This document shows positions 1 to 6,717 of a stretch of DNA of 28,033 nucleotides, piece after piece; positions within the stretch are counted from its first letter, which is position 1; every line of letters begins with the position of its first letter. Source of the stretch: DATEEW01 sp035273665 (lineage in GTDB: Bacteria > Pseudomonadota > Gammaproteobacteria > Burkholderiales > SG8-39); contig DATEOW010000203.1 of the NCBI GenBank assembly GCA_035273665.1, positions 1-28,033 of the forward strand, given 5' to 3'. The position numbers were made by a program, and so were the translations under genes. The notes below the pieces were generated by a model. That model was not told where the DNA came from. It made no database searches and saw only the letters and a list, made by a program, of their open reading frames with translations.

Positions 1-116
1 CGCTTCCCGGGCATGTGCAAACTGCGTTGACCGGCAAAGGTTCCGGCACGAAAAAGTTTGATGACATCGCTTTGCTCGATGCTTCGGTTCAGGCGCTCGT
101 GTTCGATATCGGTTAG
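1..116 (+). CDS. C-terminal fragment of an unidentified protein (5' end outside window)
   Basis: An open frame enters from the left edge (first whole codon at base 3) and stops at TAG 114-116, giving about 37 residues that begin LPGHVQTALTGKGSG and end ALVFDIG. The composition looks like a normal protein C-terminus, and the other two plus-strand frames stop earlier. I do not recognise the family. It could also be a chance open frame, since only 37 codons are visible. It lies on the same strand as the HAD-ATPase gene, but a 190-nt gap separates them, so co-transcription cannot be judged. Confidence 0.4.
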   Translation, partial: LPGHVQTALTGKGSGTKKFDDIALLDASVQALVFDIG

Positions 117-306
117 GAATGCCGTAGGCGAGCTTCGGACAAGAAAATAGGGGTCTCGGGTGCTGGCGCCGGCACTCGATCCGGCTAGGATGTGTGCGCG
201 GGATGATGTTTCGCGGCGGTTTCTCCCTCCCTTCCCCCTTCCGACGCGAGAGTCATCCCGTTTCTTCTTTTCTTCTTCTAGGCGCGGCCCTTGCACCAAG
301 ACCGCC
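117..306 (+). other. Intergenic leader with two long pyrimidine tracts
   Basis: No gene is supported here. The stretch holds two almost pure C/T runs on the plus strand, at about 226-242 and 257-279, separated by a short mixed segment. It contains no good Shine-Dalgarno sequence directly before the ATG at 307. A GTG at 160 is in frame with the downstream gene, but the 49 residues it would add look unlike protein and lie before the natural HAD start. I see no hairpin with a T run. Confidence 0.4.
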
Positions 307-2046
307 ATGCGCTATCTCGCTCTTGCAACCGATTACGACGGGACACTGGCTCACCACGGCAAGGTGAGTGAAGAGGCCGTAGCCGCCTTGAAACGCGTCG
401 CAGCAAGTGGTCGTAAATTGCTGCTGGTAACAGGGCGCGAGTTGCCTGAGCTCATCGAGATATTCCCGGAGATCGAACTTTTCGATCTTGTGGTGGCGGA
501 AAACGGCGCGCTGCTCTATACACCGGCGACTAAGCAGCAAAAACTCCTCTCGGATCCTCCTTCGGAATTATTCGTTAAAAATCTGCGCGAACGCGGTGTC
601 CCGATTTCGGTAGGTGCGGTGATCGTCGCGACGGTGCATCCGCACGAAACCATCGTGCTTGAAACAATTCGCGACCTCGGTCTGGAACTACAGGTCATTT
701 TCAACAAAGGCAGCGTGATGGTGTTGCCGCCGAATGTGAACAAGGCCTCCGGCTTAAACGCTGCGCTGGAGGAGCTGCAGCTTTCTCCGCACAACGTCGT
801 CGGGGTCGGCGACGCGGAGAACGATCACGCGCTCTTGAGCCTGTGCGAATATTCGGCCGCGGTCGCGAATGCAATTCCCACTCTCATTGCGGACGCGGAC
901 TATGCGTGCCGCGCCGGCCATGGCGCCGGTGTGATCGAACTTATCGATGCAATGCTGACCGACGGATTCGGCTCGCCGTCTCAATCGTCACGCCGTCGGC
1001 AAATCCTGCTCGGCCGTGATGAGAACAATGAAGAAGTGTTTATGCCGCCAGCGTCGGTGAATCTGTTGGTGGCCGGCAGCTCCGGCGCCGGGAAATCTAC
1101 GCTCGCCACCGGCGTGCTGGAGCGCCTCGCAAAACAGGGATATCAGTTTTGCATTATCGATCCTGAGGGCGACTACGAAGAATTCGAAGAAGGCATCGTA
1201 TTCGGCAATGGCGACCGCGGCCCGAGTGTCGATGAAGTTCTAACCGCTTTGGAAAAGCCGAACGCCAACGTCATCGTCAACTTAATCGGGCTGCCGATCC
1301 ACGATCGCCCCGCCTTTTTTGTTCGCCTGTTGCCGCGCTTACTTGAACTTCGCGCACGAACGGGGCGGCCGCATTGGATTCTTGTCGACGAAACACATCA
1401 TCTAATGCCGACGGATTGGGACGCGGCCTCATCCATTCTGACCCAGGACTTGAGTGGAATAATTTGTATCACCGTTCATCCGGATTGGATCGCGCGCCCC
1501 GTCCTCGAAAGCATGGACATTATTGCGACGCTCGGTACCGAGCCGCTTGAAGCAATGCAAACTTTCGCCACCGCGATCGAGGCGAGCATGCCGGATATCG
1601 GCCCGGTCAATCTCGAGTCGGGCGAAGCTTTGTGCTGGTTTCGTTATCTGGACAATCCGCCGGTTAAGTTGCGCATCGAAAAAAGTCAAAGCGATCGTCG
1701 TCGGCATCAGCGCAAATATGCAGAAGGCGAACTACCGCCTGACCGCAGTTTTTATTTCCGGGGCCCGGAAGAGAAACTCAATCTGCGCGCACAGAATCTC
1801 ATTCTCTTTAACCAGATCGCCCAAGGGATCGACGAACAAACCTGGCTGCATCACCTGAACGCCGGAGATTATTCCGAATGGCTACGCGGTTGCGTCAAGG
1901 ACGATACGCTGGCGAACGAAGTCGCCGCGATCGAAAAAGCCCACCTCTCCGCGGAAGAAAGCCGGCAGAAGATTCGGGAGATTATCGAAACGCATTACAC
2001 GGTTCCGGCCGGGGGCGGATCGCCGGCGATGTCCATTCCCCAATAG
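307..2046 (+). CDS. HAD-IIB phosphatase fused to a HerA/DUF87-like P-loop ATPase
   Basis: The 579-aa protein has two domains. Residues 1 to about 225 form a HAD-superfamily hydrolase of the Cof/sucrose-phosphatase (IIB) type: nucleophile motif D9-Y-D11-G-T, motif II T42 in VTGR, motif III K146 in NKASG, and motif IV GDAEND at 168-173. A linker (about 226-245) leads to a P-loop NTPase with Walker A G257-SSGAGKS and Walker B ILVDE at 358-362. The sequence IIDPEGDYEEF after Walker A resembles the HerA/DUF87 type. The last ~150 residues are charged and unassigned. I chose ATG 307 because MRYLALATDYDGT is the normal HAD start. The substrate and the role of the ATPase are unknown. It ends 28 nt before earP and may be co-transcribed with it. 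All catalytic residues of both domains look intact. Confidence 0.85.
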   Translation: MRYLALATDYDGTLAHHGKVSEEAVAALKRVAASGRKLLLVTGRELPELIEIFPEIELFDLVVAENGALLYTPATKQQKLLSDPPSELFVKNLRERGVPISVGAVIVATVHPHETIVLETIRDLGLELQVIFNKGSVMVLPPNVNKASGLNAALEELQLSPHNVVGVGDAENDHALLSLCEYSAAVANAIPTLIADADYACRAGHGAGVIELIDAMLTDGFGSPSQSSRRRQILLGRDENNEEVFMPPASVNLLVAGSSGAGKSTLATGVLERLAKQGYQFCIIDPEGDYEEFEEGIVFGNGDRGPSVDEVLTALEKPNANVIVNLIGLPIHDRPAFFVRLLPRLLELRARTGRPHWILVDETHHLMPTDWDAASSILTQDLSGIICITVHPDWIARPVLESMDIIATLGTEPLEAMQTFATAIEASMPDIGPVNLESGEALCWFRYLDNPPVKLRIEKSQSDRRRHQRKYAEGELPPDRSFYFRGPEEKLNLRAQNLILFNQIAQGIDEQTWLHHLNAGDYSEWLRGCVKDDTLANEVAAIEKAHLSAEESRQKIREIIETHYTVPAGGGSPAMSIPQ

Positions 2047-2074
2047 CCGACTTGTGCCGTGGCATGATGCATCC

Positions 2075-3235
2075 ATGTGGGATGTATTTTGCAATGTCAT
2101 CGATAACTATGGGGACGCAGGCGTCTGTTGGCGGCTCGCTCGAATACTTCGGCATGAGCATGGGTGCGAAGTACGCTTGTGGATAGACGACCTCGGTGCC
2201 TTGCAGAAACTCCATGGGGCCATCGACGTCGAAGCAGCCCGCCAAACTGCGGCCGGGATTGAAGTCCGCCAGTGGACGCCACGAATTTCGGAGGACCCGG
2301 TCGAACCGGGGGAGGTGGTAATTGAGGCCTTCGGTTGCGCGCTGCCTGAATCCTTCATTCATGCGATGGCACAGCGTTCAACGCCTCCTGTGTGGCTGAA
2401 CCTGGAATACCTCAGTGCCGAATCGTGGACGAGTGGCTGCCATAAACTGGCCTCGCCGCATCCCCGCTTGCCATTGACCAAGTACTTCTTCTTTCCCGGT
2501 TTTCGTGCGGACACGGGCGGTTTGCTGCGGGAACAAAATCTCTGTGAGGCACGCGATCGATTTCAAGAGTGCAACCGGCCGGTTTATTGGGAGATGTTGG
2601 GTCTTCCGCCTCCTACCGGAGACGAGATACGGATATCGCTTTTCAGTTATGAGAACGCCGCCTTGCCGTCATTGCTGGACGCCTGGGCGGCAGGTAGCAC
2701 GCCTGTGACTGTCTTGGTGCCCGAGGGGCGGGTGCTGCCTCAGCTTTGTGCGTATTTCGGAGCGAACCAGATGGCCCCGGGCGATTGCCTGCGCAAAGGC
2801 CGTTTGAGCGTGCAGGTTCTGCCCTTTGTCGAGCAAGACGCTTACGATCGTTTGTTGTGGGCCTGCGACTTCAACTTCGTCCGGGGAGAAGACTCCTTTG
2901 TCCGCGCACAGTGGGCAGGGAAGCCCTTCGTTTGGCACATCTATCCACAAGCGGAGCAAGCGCACGTGCTGAAGCTCGAGGCGTTTCTGGCCGTTTATTG
3001 CGCCCAAATGACCCCGCCCTTGGCGAGAGCGGTTCGTACTTTGTTTGCCGACTGGAATGGCCTTAGTGACACGCCAGATGGCGCAAGCGCTTGGGCAGAC
3101 GCGCTTTCCAGACAATTGGCCTGGCGAACATCGTCTCAGGAATGGGCAGCTCGTCTTGCTGCGGGAAACGAACTCGCCAGTGAGCTAGTCAAATTTGCGC
3201 AAGCACATGTAAACTCTCGGCCTTTTGTTAAGTAG
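2075..3235 (+). CDS. earP: EF-P arginine rhamnosyltransferase EarP
   Basis: This is a cytosolic glycosyltransferase that moves rhamnose from dTDP-L-rhamnose onto Arg32 of elongation factor P. The 386-aa length is normal for EarP. The N-terminus MWDVFCNVIDNYGDAGVCWR carries the family's conserved aspartates (D10 and D14 here). The C-terminal donor-site motif FVRGEDSFVRAQWAGKPFVW holds the conserved glutamate (E272). ATG 2075 is preferred to the in-frame GTG at 2054 because it fits the family N-terminus. The gene lies 30 nt before efp, the usual earP-efp arrangement, and that context makes the call close to certain. Confidence 0.95.
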   Translation: MWDVFCNVIDNYGDAGVCWRLARILRHEHGCEVRLWIDDLGALQKLHGAIDVEAARQTAAGIEVRQWTPRISEDPVEPGEVVIEAFGCALPESFIHAMAQRSTPPVWLNLEYLSAESWTSGCHKLASPHPRLPLTKYFFFPGFRADTGGLLREQNLCEARDRFQECNRPVYWEMLGLPPPTGDEIRISLFSYENAALPSLLDAWAAGSTPVTVLVPEGRVLPQLCAYFGANQMAPGDCLRKGRLSVQVLPFVEQDAYDRLLWACDFNFVRGEDSFVRAQWAGKPFVWHIYPQAEQAHVLKLEAFLAVYCAQMTPPLARAVRTLFADWNGLSDTPDGASAWADALSRQLAWRTSSQEWAARLAAGNELASELVKFAQAHVNSRPFVK

Positions 3236-3265
3236 CCGGAATCCCGGCCGAAGGAACGCAGTACC

Positions 3266-3826
3266 ATGAAAATCGCTCAAGAACTCCGCGCCGGCAATGT
3301 GATCATGCTGGGCAAAGATCCGATGGTTGTGCAGAAAGCCGAATTCAGCAAATCCGGCCGTAATGCTTCGGTTGTCAAAATGAAATTGAAGAATTTGCTG
3401 ACCGGCGCCGGGAGCGAGAACGTCTATCGTGCCGACGACAAGTTCGACATGGTCATGCTCGAACGCAAAGAGGTGACGTACTCGTACTTTTCCGATCCCA
3501 TGTATGTGTTTATGGATGCGGAGTACAACCAGTTCGAGGTGGAGGGCGAAAACATGGGCGATGCGCTTAACTATCTCGAAGACGGCATGCCTTGTGAAGT
3601 TGTGTTTTACAACGGAAAAGCGATCTCCGTTGAAATTCCCCAATCGGTGGTCCGCGAAATCAGTTATACGGAACCCGCTGTTCGAGGCGACACCTCGGGC
3701 AAAGTAATGAAGCCGGCCAAGCTCTCTACCGGTTACGAGATTCCGGTGCCGCTGTTTTGCGCAACCGGCGATAAAATTGAAATCGACACCCGTAACGGCG
3801 AATATCGGCGCCGCGTCAACGCTTAG
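3266..3826 (+). CDS. efp: Elongation factor P, EarP-dependent type
   Basis: EF-P binds between the ribosomal P and E sites and speeds peptide-bond formation at consecutive prolines. The 186-aa protein has the three-domain EF-P layout, starting MKIAQELRAGNVIMLGKDP. The domain-I loop reads EFSKSGRNASV, with arginine at residue 32 where EpmA-type EF-Ps carry lysine. Arg32 is the known rhamnosylation site and matches the adjacent earP. The Shine-Dalgarno AAGGAA sits around 3250-3255. A strong intrinsic terminator follows, so efp is the last gene of this transcript. Confidence 0.98.
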   Translation: MKIAQELRAGNVIMLGKDPMVVQKAEFSKSGRNASVVKMKLKNLLTGAGSENVYRADDKFDMVMLERKEVTYSYFSDPMYVFMDAEYNQFEVEGENMGDALNYLEDGMPCEVVFYNGKAISVEIPQSVVREISYTEPAVRGDTSGKVMKPAKLSTGYEIPVPLFCATGDKIEIDTRNGEYRRRVNA

Positions 3827-3843
3827 TGCTTCGCCCGCGATGA

Positions 3844-3876
3844 AAAACGCCCCGCCAGAGTGGGGCGTTTTGTTTT
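3844..3876 (+). terminator. Intrinsic terminator of efp
   Basis: The arms AAAACGCCCC (3844-3853) and GGGGCGTTTT (3862-3871) form a perfect 10-bp stem with an 8-nt loop. A T-rich tail follows to 3876. The hairpin sits 17 nt after the efp stop codon. The A/T symmetry of the arms would let it work on both strands. Confidence 0.9.
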
Positions 3877-3883
3877 CTGCGCC

Positions 3884-3898
3884 TGACGTTTTACGTCA
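3884..3898. repeat. Short inverted repeat TGACGT-N3-ACGTCA
   Basis: A perfect 6-bp dyad with a 3-bp spacer lies just past the efp terminator, in the region upstream of the 65-aa protein gene. Its size suits a protein-binding site better than a terminator, because no T run follows. No regulator can be named. Confidence 0.4.
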
Positions 3899-3929
3899 TC
3901 TCTGCTTGAAATTTCGACGCCTTGCGTCC

Positions 3930-3956
3930 TAATGCAGTGCATCAAGCACTGCATTA
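3930..3956. repeat. Perfect 11-bp inverted repeat upstream of the 65-aa gene
   Basis: The arms TAATGCAGTGC (3930-3940) and GCACTGCATTA (3946-3956) are exact complements with a 5-nt spacer ATCAA. There is no T run on either strand, so it is not an ordinary terminator. A dimeric-regulator operator or a structured leader for the gene at 4152 are the likely readings. The rest of the 3827-4151 gap holds the efp terminator and the smaller dyad at 3884-3898. I found no convincing -35/-10 pair and no supported gene in it. Confidence 0.55.
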
Positions 3957-4151
3957 GCGCATCTGTTTGCGCAGTCGCCTCCCTCAATACTGTGTACTGC
4001 TCCACGTGCAACAACGCGGAAATGCCGCCGCATCGAAAAACTTGTGAAGCAATACCGCCGCACCTTCTTCTGGTTCTTTGCATTGCCATGACAGGCACAC
4101 ACACTGCTTATGTGTTGTCGGTGTGTAGGCTTTTGTTTTGAGGAGAATCAA

Positions 4152-4349
4152 ATGGAACCTGTCACCTTAGTACGCCCGAACGGCAGCGGCTTCATGCATT
4201 TGCAACGGACCTTACAGCCCGGCGAAGCCGTTCCGACGATGCCCAACCTGGTCAATCAATTGCTCGCCTGTCGTCTGACGCACGCGGAAGACGAAGTGAG
4301 CGATAATCAGATTGATGAACAAGCCGAAGAAAACGACGAAGATTTCTAG
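4152..4349 (+). CDS. Small acidic protein of unknown function (65 aa)
   Basis: The start is fixed by a strong Shine-Dalgarno GAGGAG (4140-4145), 6 nt before ATG 4152. The protein begins MEPVTLVRPNGSGFMHLQRT and ends in an acidic tail (EDEVSDNQ, EQAEENDEDF). It has no signal peptide or membrane segment and one Cys. I do not recognise the family. A longer frame from ATG 4110 would add a Cys-rich N-terminus, but the ribosome-binding site argues against it. The terminator hairpin at 4355-4392 begins 6 nt after the stop, so a short monocistronic transcript is likely. The next gene's only plausible start codon lies inside this gene. Confidence 0.75.
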   Translation: MEPVTLVRPNGSGFMHLQRTLQPGEAVPTMPNLVNQLLACRLTHAEDEVSDNQIDEQAEENDEDF

Positions 4350-4749
4350 TTCGCAAAAGCGCCGGGCGAAGTCGCCGGCGCTTTTTGTTTTTCGGCGGAT
4401 CTTTTTTTATTGCGCAATGCTAGGCGCCGTTGCGGCACATGCTGCAGACGGCTATATCGCCGACGAAGCTTTCAGGCGGTCTTATCCGATCGTCGAATCT
4501 CAACCTTCTTGTTATCGGTACGGCCGTTGTGAGGCGGACAACCTGCGATACGAACGTCTCCGCGCGCAAAGACTCGATCGTCTCGCCCCCCAAGCGCCCG
4601 GTGAGGCGCCTCGCGTGGACATGCTGCGCCGTGACGTCAAGCCTACCGCCGCCGAGGAAATTTTGCCGGCCTACAAAGACGCCGGCGGTGTCCGCGAAGA
4701 GTTCTTGAATAGCGGTAGCACCAAGAAATCGGCAGAACCGGCACCCTGA
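4315..4749 (+). CDS. Predicted secreted protein of unknown function (144 aa)
   Basis: The reading frame begins at ATG 4315 (or TTG 4312), overlapping the 65-aa gene by 35 nt in another frame. A basic N-region of about 29 residues precedes a hydrophobic stretch IFFYCAMLGAVAAHA, with likely signal-peptidase cleavage after AHA. The mature part begins ADGYIADEAFRRSYPIVES, has one Cys pair in PSCYRYGRCEAD, and is Arg- and Pro-rich. The odd point is that a complete intrinsic terminator (4355-4392) lies within its first codons. The only later ATG, at 4417, would cut the signal peptide short. No clear Shine-Dalgarno precedes 4315. The family is unknown and the start is uncertain. Confidence 0.5.
   Translation: MNKPKKTTKISSSQKRRAKSPALFVFRRIFFYCAMLGAVAAHAADGYIADEAFRRSYPIVESQPSCYRYGRCEADNLRYERLRAQRLDRLAPQAPGEAPRVDMLRRDVKPTAAEEILPAYKDAGGVREEFLNSGSTKKSAEPAP
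4355..4392 (+). terminator. Intrinsic terminator after the 65-aa gene, inside the next reading frame
   Basis: The arms AAAAGCGCCGG (4355-4365) and CCGGCGCTTTT (4375-4385) are perfect 11-bp complements with a 9-nt loop. A T-rich tail runs to 4392. It begins 6 nt after the stop at 4349. It also lies within the coding frame of the predicted secreted protein that follows. Confidence 0.85.
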
Positions 4750-4758
4750 ATTACCGCC

Positions 4759-6609
4759 CTACGGCGCCAGCCGTACGCGGAAAAATCCCCGCAGCGCATT
4801 CGAGAGCCAGATTTCATCAGCGCTCACCACATCCTCTCGGTGCAACACACTTTCTACGATTGGCGGCTGATGCGTTTGGAGCAGGACGCGGCGCATCACT
4901 GCATCCAGTACACCGCAACCTAGCGCAGGTGTGCGCCAGCGCTCCCCATGTTTCAAATAGACTGTGCTTCGAGCACCCTCGGTCAGTTCCCCGCGCTCAT
5001 TAAAGAATAGGGCGTCGAAATAACCCGGCCTTTGCGCCAACTGGGCAAGCGTTGTGTCGTAAAGCGACCGAACCGTGGTCTTGTGACGCAACAGCGGATT
5101 GCCTGAATAAATAGGCGTTTCAGAGAAGGTGATGGTAGGCGTGACTGGCAATGCGTCCAACTGGTTGTGCTCCACCTCCACATGGCCATTCTGCGCCAAG
5201 GTCAATCGAACGCGTTGCGCATCCTGTCCCTTCACTTCTGCGGCCAGTCGCTTGAGGGCATCGCGCACCCACCGCTCTTCGTAAGCGAAACCGAAATACG
5301 CCGCGGATCCGGATAGACGCTCTAAGTGCCAAGGCAGGAGTGGATAAGCTTGCTCGGCTCCCGGTTCCAGCAATATGGTTTCGATCAAATGGAAGTGGAC
5401 GGGCAGAGCAGTCAGGAATAACGCCTTGTTGAGGCATTCGCGATATTCCAAGTCGGGTTGCGAATCGGCAACGATGCCCCCGCCGATTCCCAAGCGGCCT
5501 TTTCCGGCCTGATCCAGTTCAACCGTTCGGATCGCCACATTCATGCTGAAGTCCCCACCGGGCCGAAAATGCCCGATGCTCCCCGTATAGAGCCCTCGTT
5601 CTTCCGCCTCCAGTTCCTGTGCGATTTGCATGGCCCGGATTTTGGGCGCACCTGTGATCGAGCCGCAGGGAAAAAGCGCACCCAGAATGTCGCACAAGGG
5701 TGCATTGCCGATATCCGCGGACACGGTGGAAACCATCTGATGAACAGTCGGGTAATGTTCCACTGCGAAGAGTGCGTCCACTTTGACGGACCCCGGCCGC
5801 GCGAGTCGACCCATATCGTTGCGGATGAGATCCACGATCATCACGTTTTCCGCCCGGTCCTTGACGGAGTTTTGCAGGCTTGTGGCGAGCGCTTGGTCTT
5901 GCGCTAGATTTTGACCGCGAGGCGCGGTGCCTTTCATGGGTTTGGAGATCAATCGAGGCCCGCGCCGCTCGAGGAAAGATTCGGGCGATAAAGACAAAAG
6001 GCTGCGCGCTTCGAGTTGTACGAATGCACCGTGCTCTACCGGCTGTCGTTTGCGTAGTTCGGCATAGAGGGCGAGCGGGGCGCCGAAGCTTTGAAAGAAC
6101 ATCGGCCAGGTATAGTTGATCTGATAGGTGTCGCCGGCGCGGATGTAAGCGAGGATTCTCTGAATCGCCGCGCGGTAGGACTGCTTTTTAATGCCATAGC
6201 GCAGATCCGCGATACCGGCGTGCCGTTGCTCCTCCGCCATTTCGGCGACCCATTGCGCCAATTGCACATCGAACGCTGCGCGTGGCAGCCAGCTTGCTTC
6301 CCGGAATACCAATGCCAACAGCGGTGGGCGGGAAATGAGGGGTTCTCTTAGGGCTGCCGCGGGTTCCAGCCAATAGCCCAGCTCGTAATCGATCAGCGCG
6401 GCGACATGGTTATCGCGCGCAGCGTTTTCAATGCGCTGACACGCCTCGGGGATGTCCATGGGAGTGTCGACTGCGATGCGGTCGGCGACCTCTCGCAATA
6501 ACCAGACGCCCGGAGTCTCGTCGGGCGCCGGTCCGTCCAAAATAGCGTATGGGTCGTGGGCTGCCGCCGCGAGGAATTCTCTGAGCAAAGGAAAAGAGGG
6601 AGCGGACAC
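4759..6609 (-). CDS. pabB: Aminodeoxychorismate synthase component I / lyase fusion (PabB-PabC)
   Basis: The 616-aa bifunctional enzyme makes 4-aminobenzoate for folate. The N-terminal ~370 residues are a chorismate-binding PabB domain, with LISKPMKGTAPRG and the signature CGSITGAPKIRAMQ. The C-terminal ~245 residues are a class-IV PLP-dependent PabC domain, recognisable by HLIETILLEPG, a likely catalytic Lys in RHKTTVRSLYD, and FNERGELTEGARSTVY. The start is inferred as GTG 6609 (SAPSFPLLREFL). The frame stays open to 6840, but that part overlaps frmA and reads unlike protein. No good Shine-Dalgarno precedes GTG 6609, so the start is uncertain. It is divergent from frmA with about 108 nt between them. 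Fused PabBC proteins are known in proteobacteria. Confidence 0.93.
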   Translation of the reverse strand: MSAPSFPLLREFLAAAAHDPYAILDGPAPDETPGVWLLREVADRIAVDTPMDIPEACQRIENAARDNHVAALIDYELGYWLEPAAALREPLISRPPLLALVFREASWLPRAAFDVQLAQWVAEMAEEQRHAGIADLRYGIKKQSYRAAIQRILAYIRAGDTYQINYTWPMFFQSFGAPLALYAELRKRQPVEHGAFVQLEARSLLSLSPESFLERRGPRLISKPMKGTAPRGQNLAQDQALATSLQNSVKDRAENVMIVDLIRNDMGRLARPGSVKVDALFAVEHYPTVHQMVSTVSADIGNAPLCDILGALFPCGSITGAPKIRAMQIAQELEAEERGLYTGSIGHFRPGGDFSMNVAIRTVELDQAGKGRLGIGGGIVADSQPDLEYRECLNKALFLTALPVHFHLIETILLEPGAEQAYPLLPWHLERLSGSAAYFGFAYEERWVRDALKRLAAEVKGQDAQRVRLTLAQNGHVEVEHNQLDALPVTPTITFSETPIYSGNPLLRHKTTVRSLYDTTLAQLAQRPGYFDALFFNERGELTEGARSTVYLKHGERWRTPALGCGVLDAVMRRVLLQTHQPPIVESVLHREDVVSADEIWLSNALRGFFRVRLAP

Positions 6610-6717
6610 GAGGGAAGAGAAAGCGGCGAGGCGCCAATGATACCGTGCGCATGCTTGCGCGGGTTCGCCCCTCCCGCTAGGCTGACTGCATACAACATCA
6701 AGTAGAGGATGATTGCT

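Noticed and set aside
3932..4141. 69-aa Cys-rich open frame in the gap before the 65-aa gene
   Set aside because: Its ATG lies inside the 11-bp inverted repeat, no Shine-Dalgarno precedes it, and it ends within the ribosome-binding region of the next gene. The composition looks random.
4110..4151. Cys-rich N-terminal extension (MCCRCVGFCFEENQ) of the 65-aa protein, considered as a metal-binding peptide
   Set aside because: The GAGGAG before ATG 4152 is much stronger than anything before 4110. The extension is more simply the untranslated leader.
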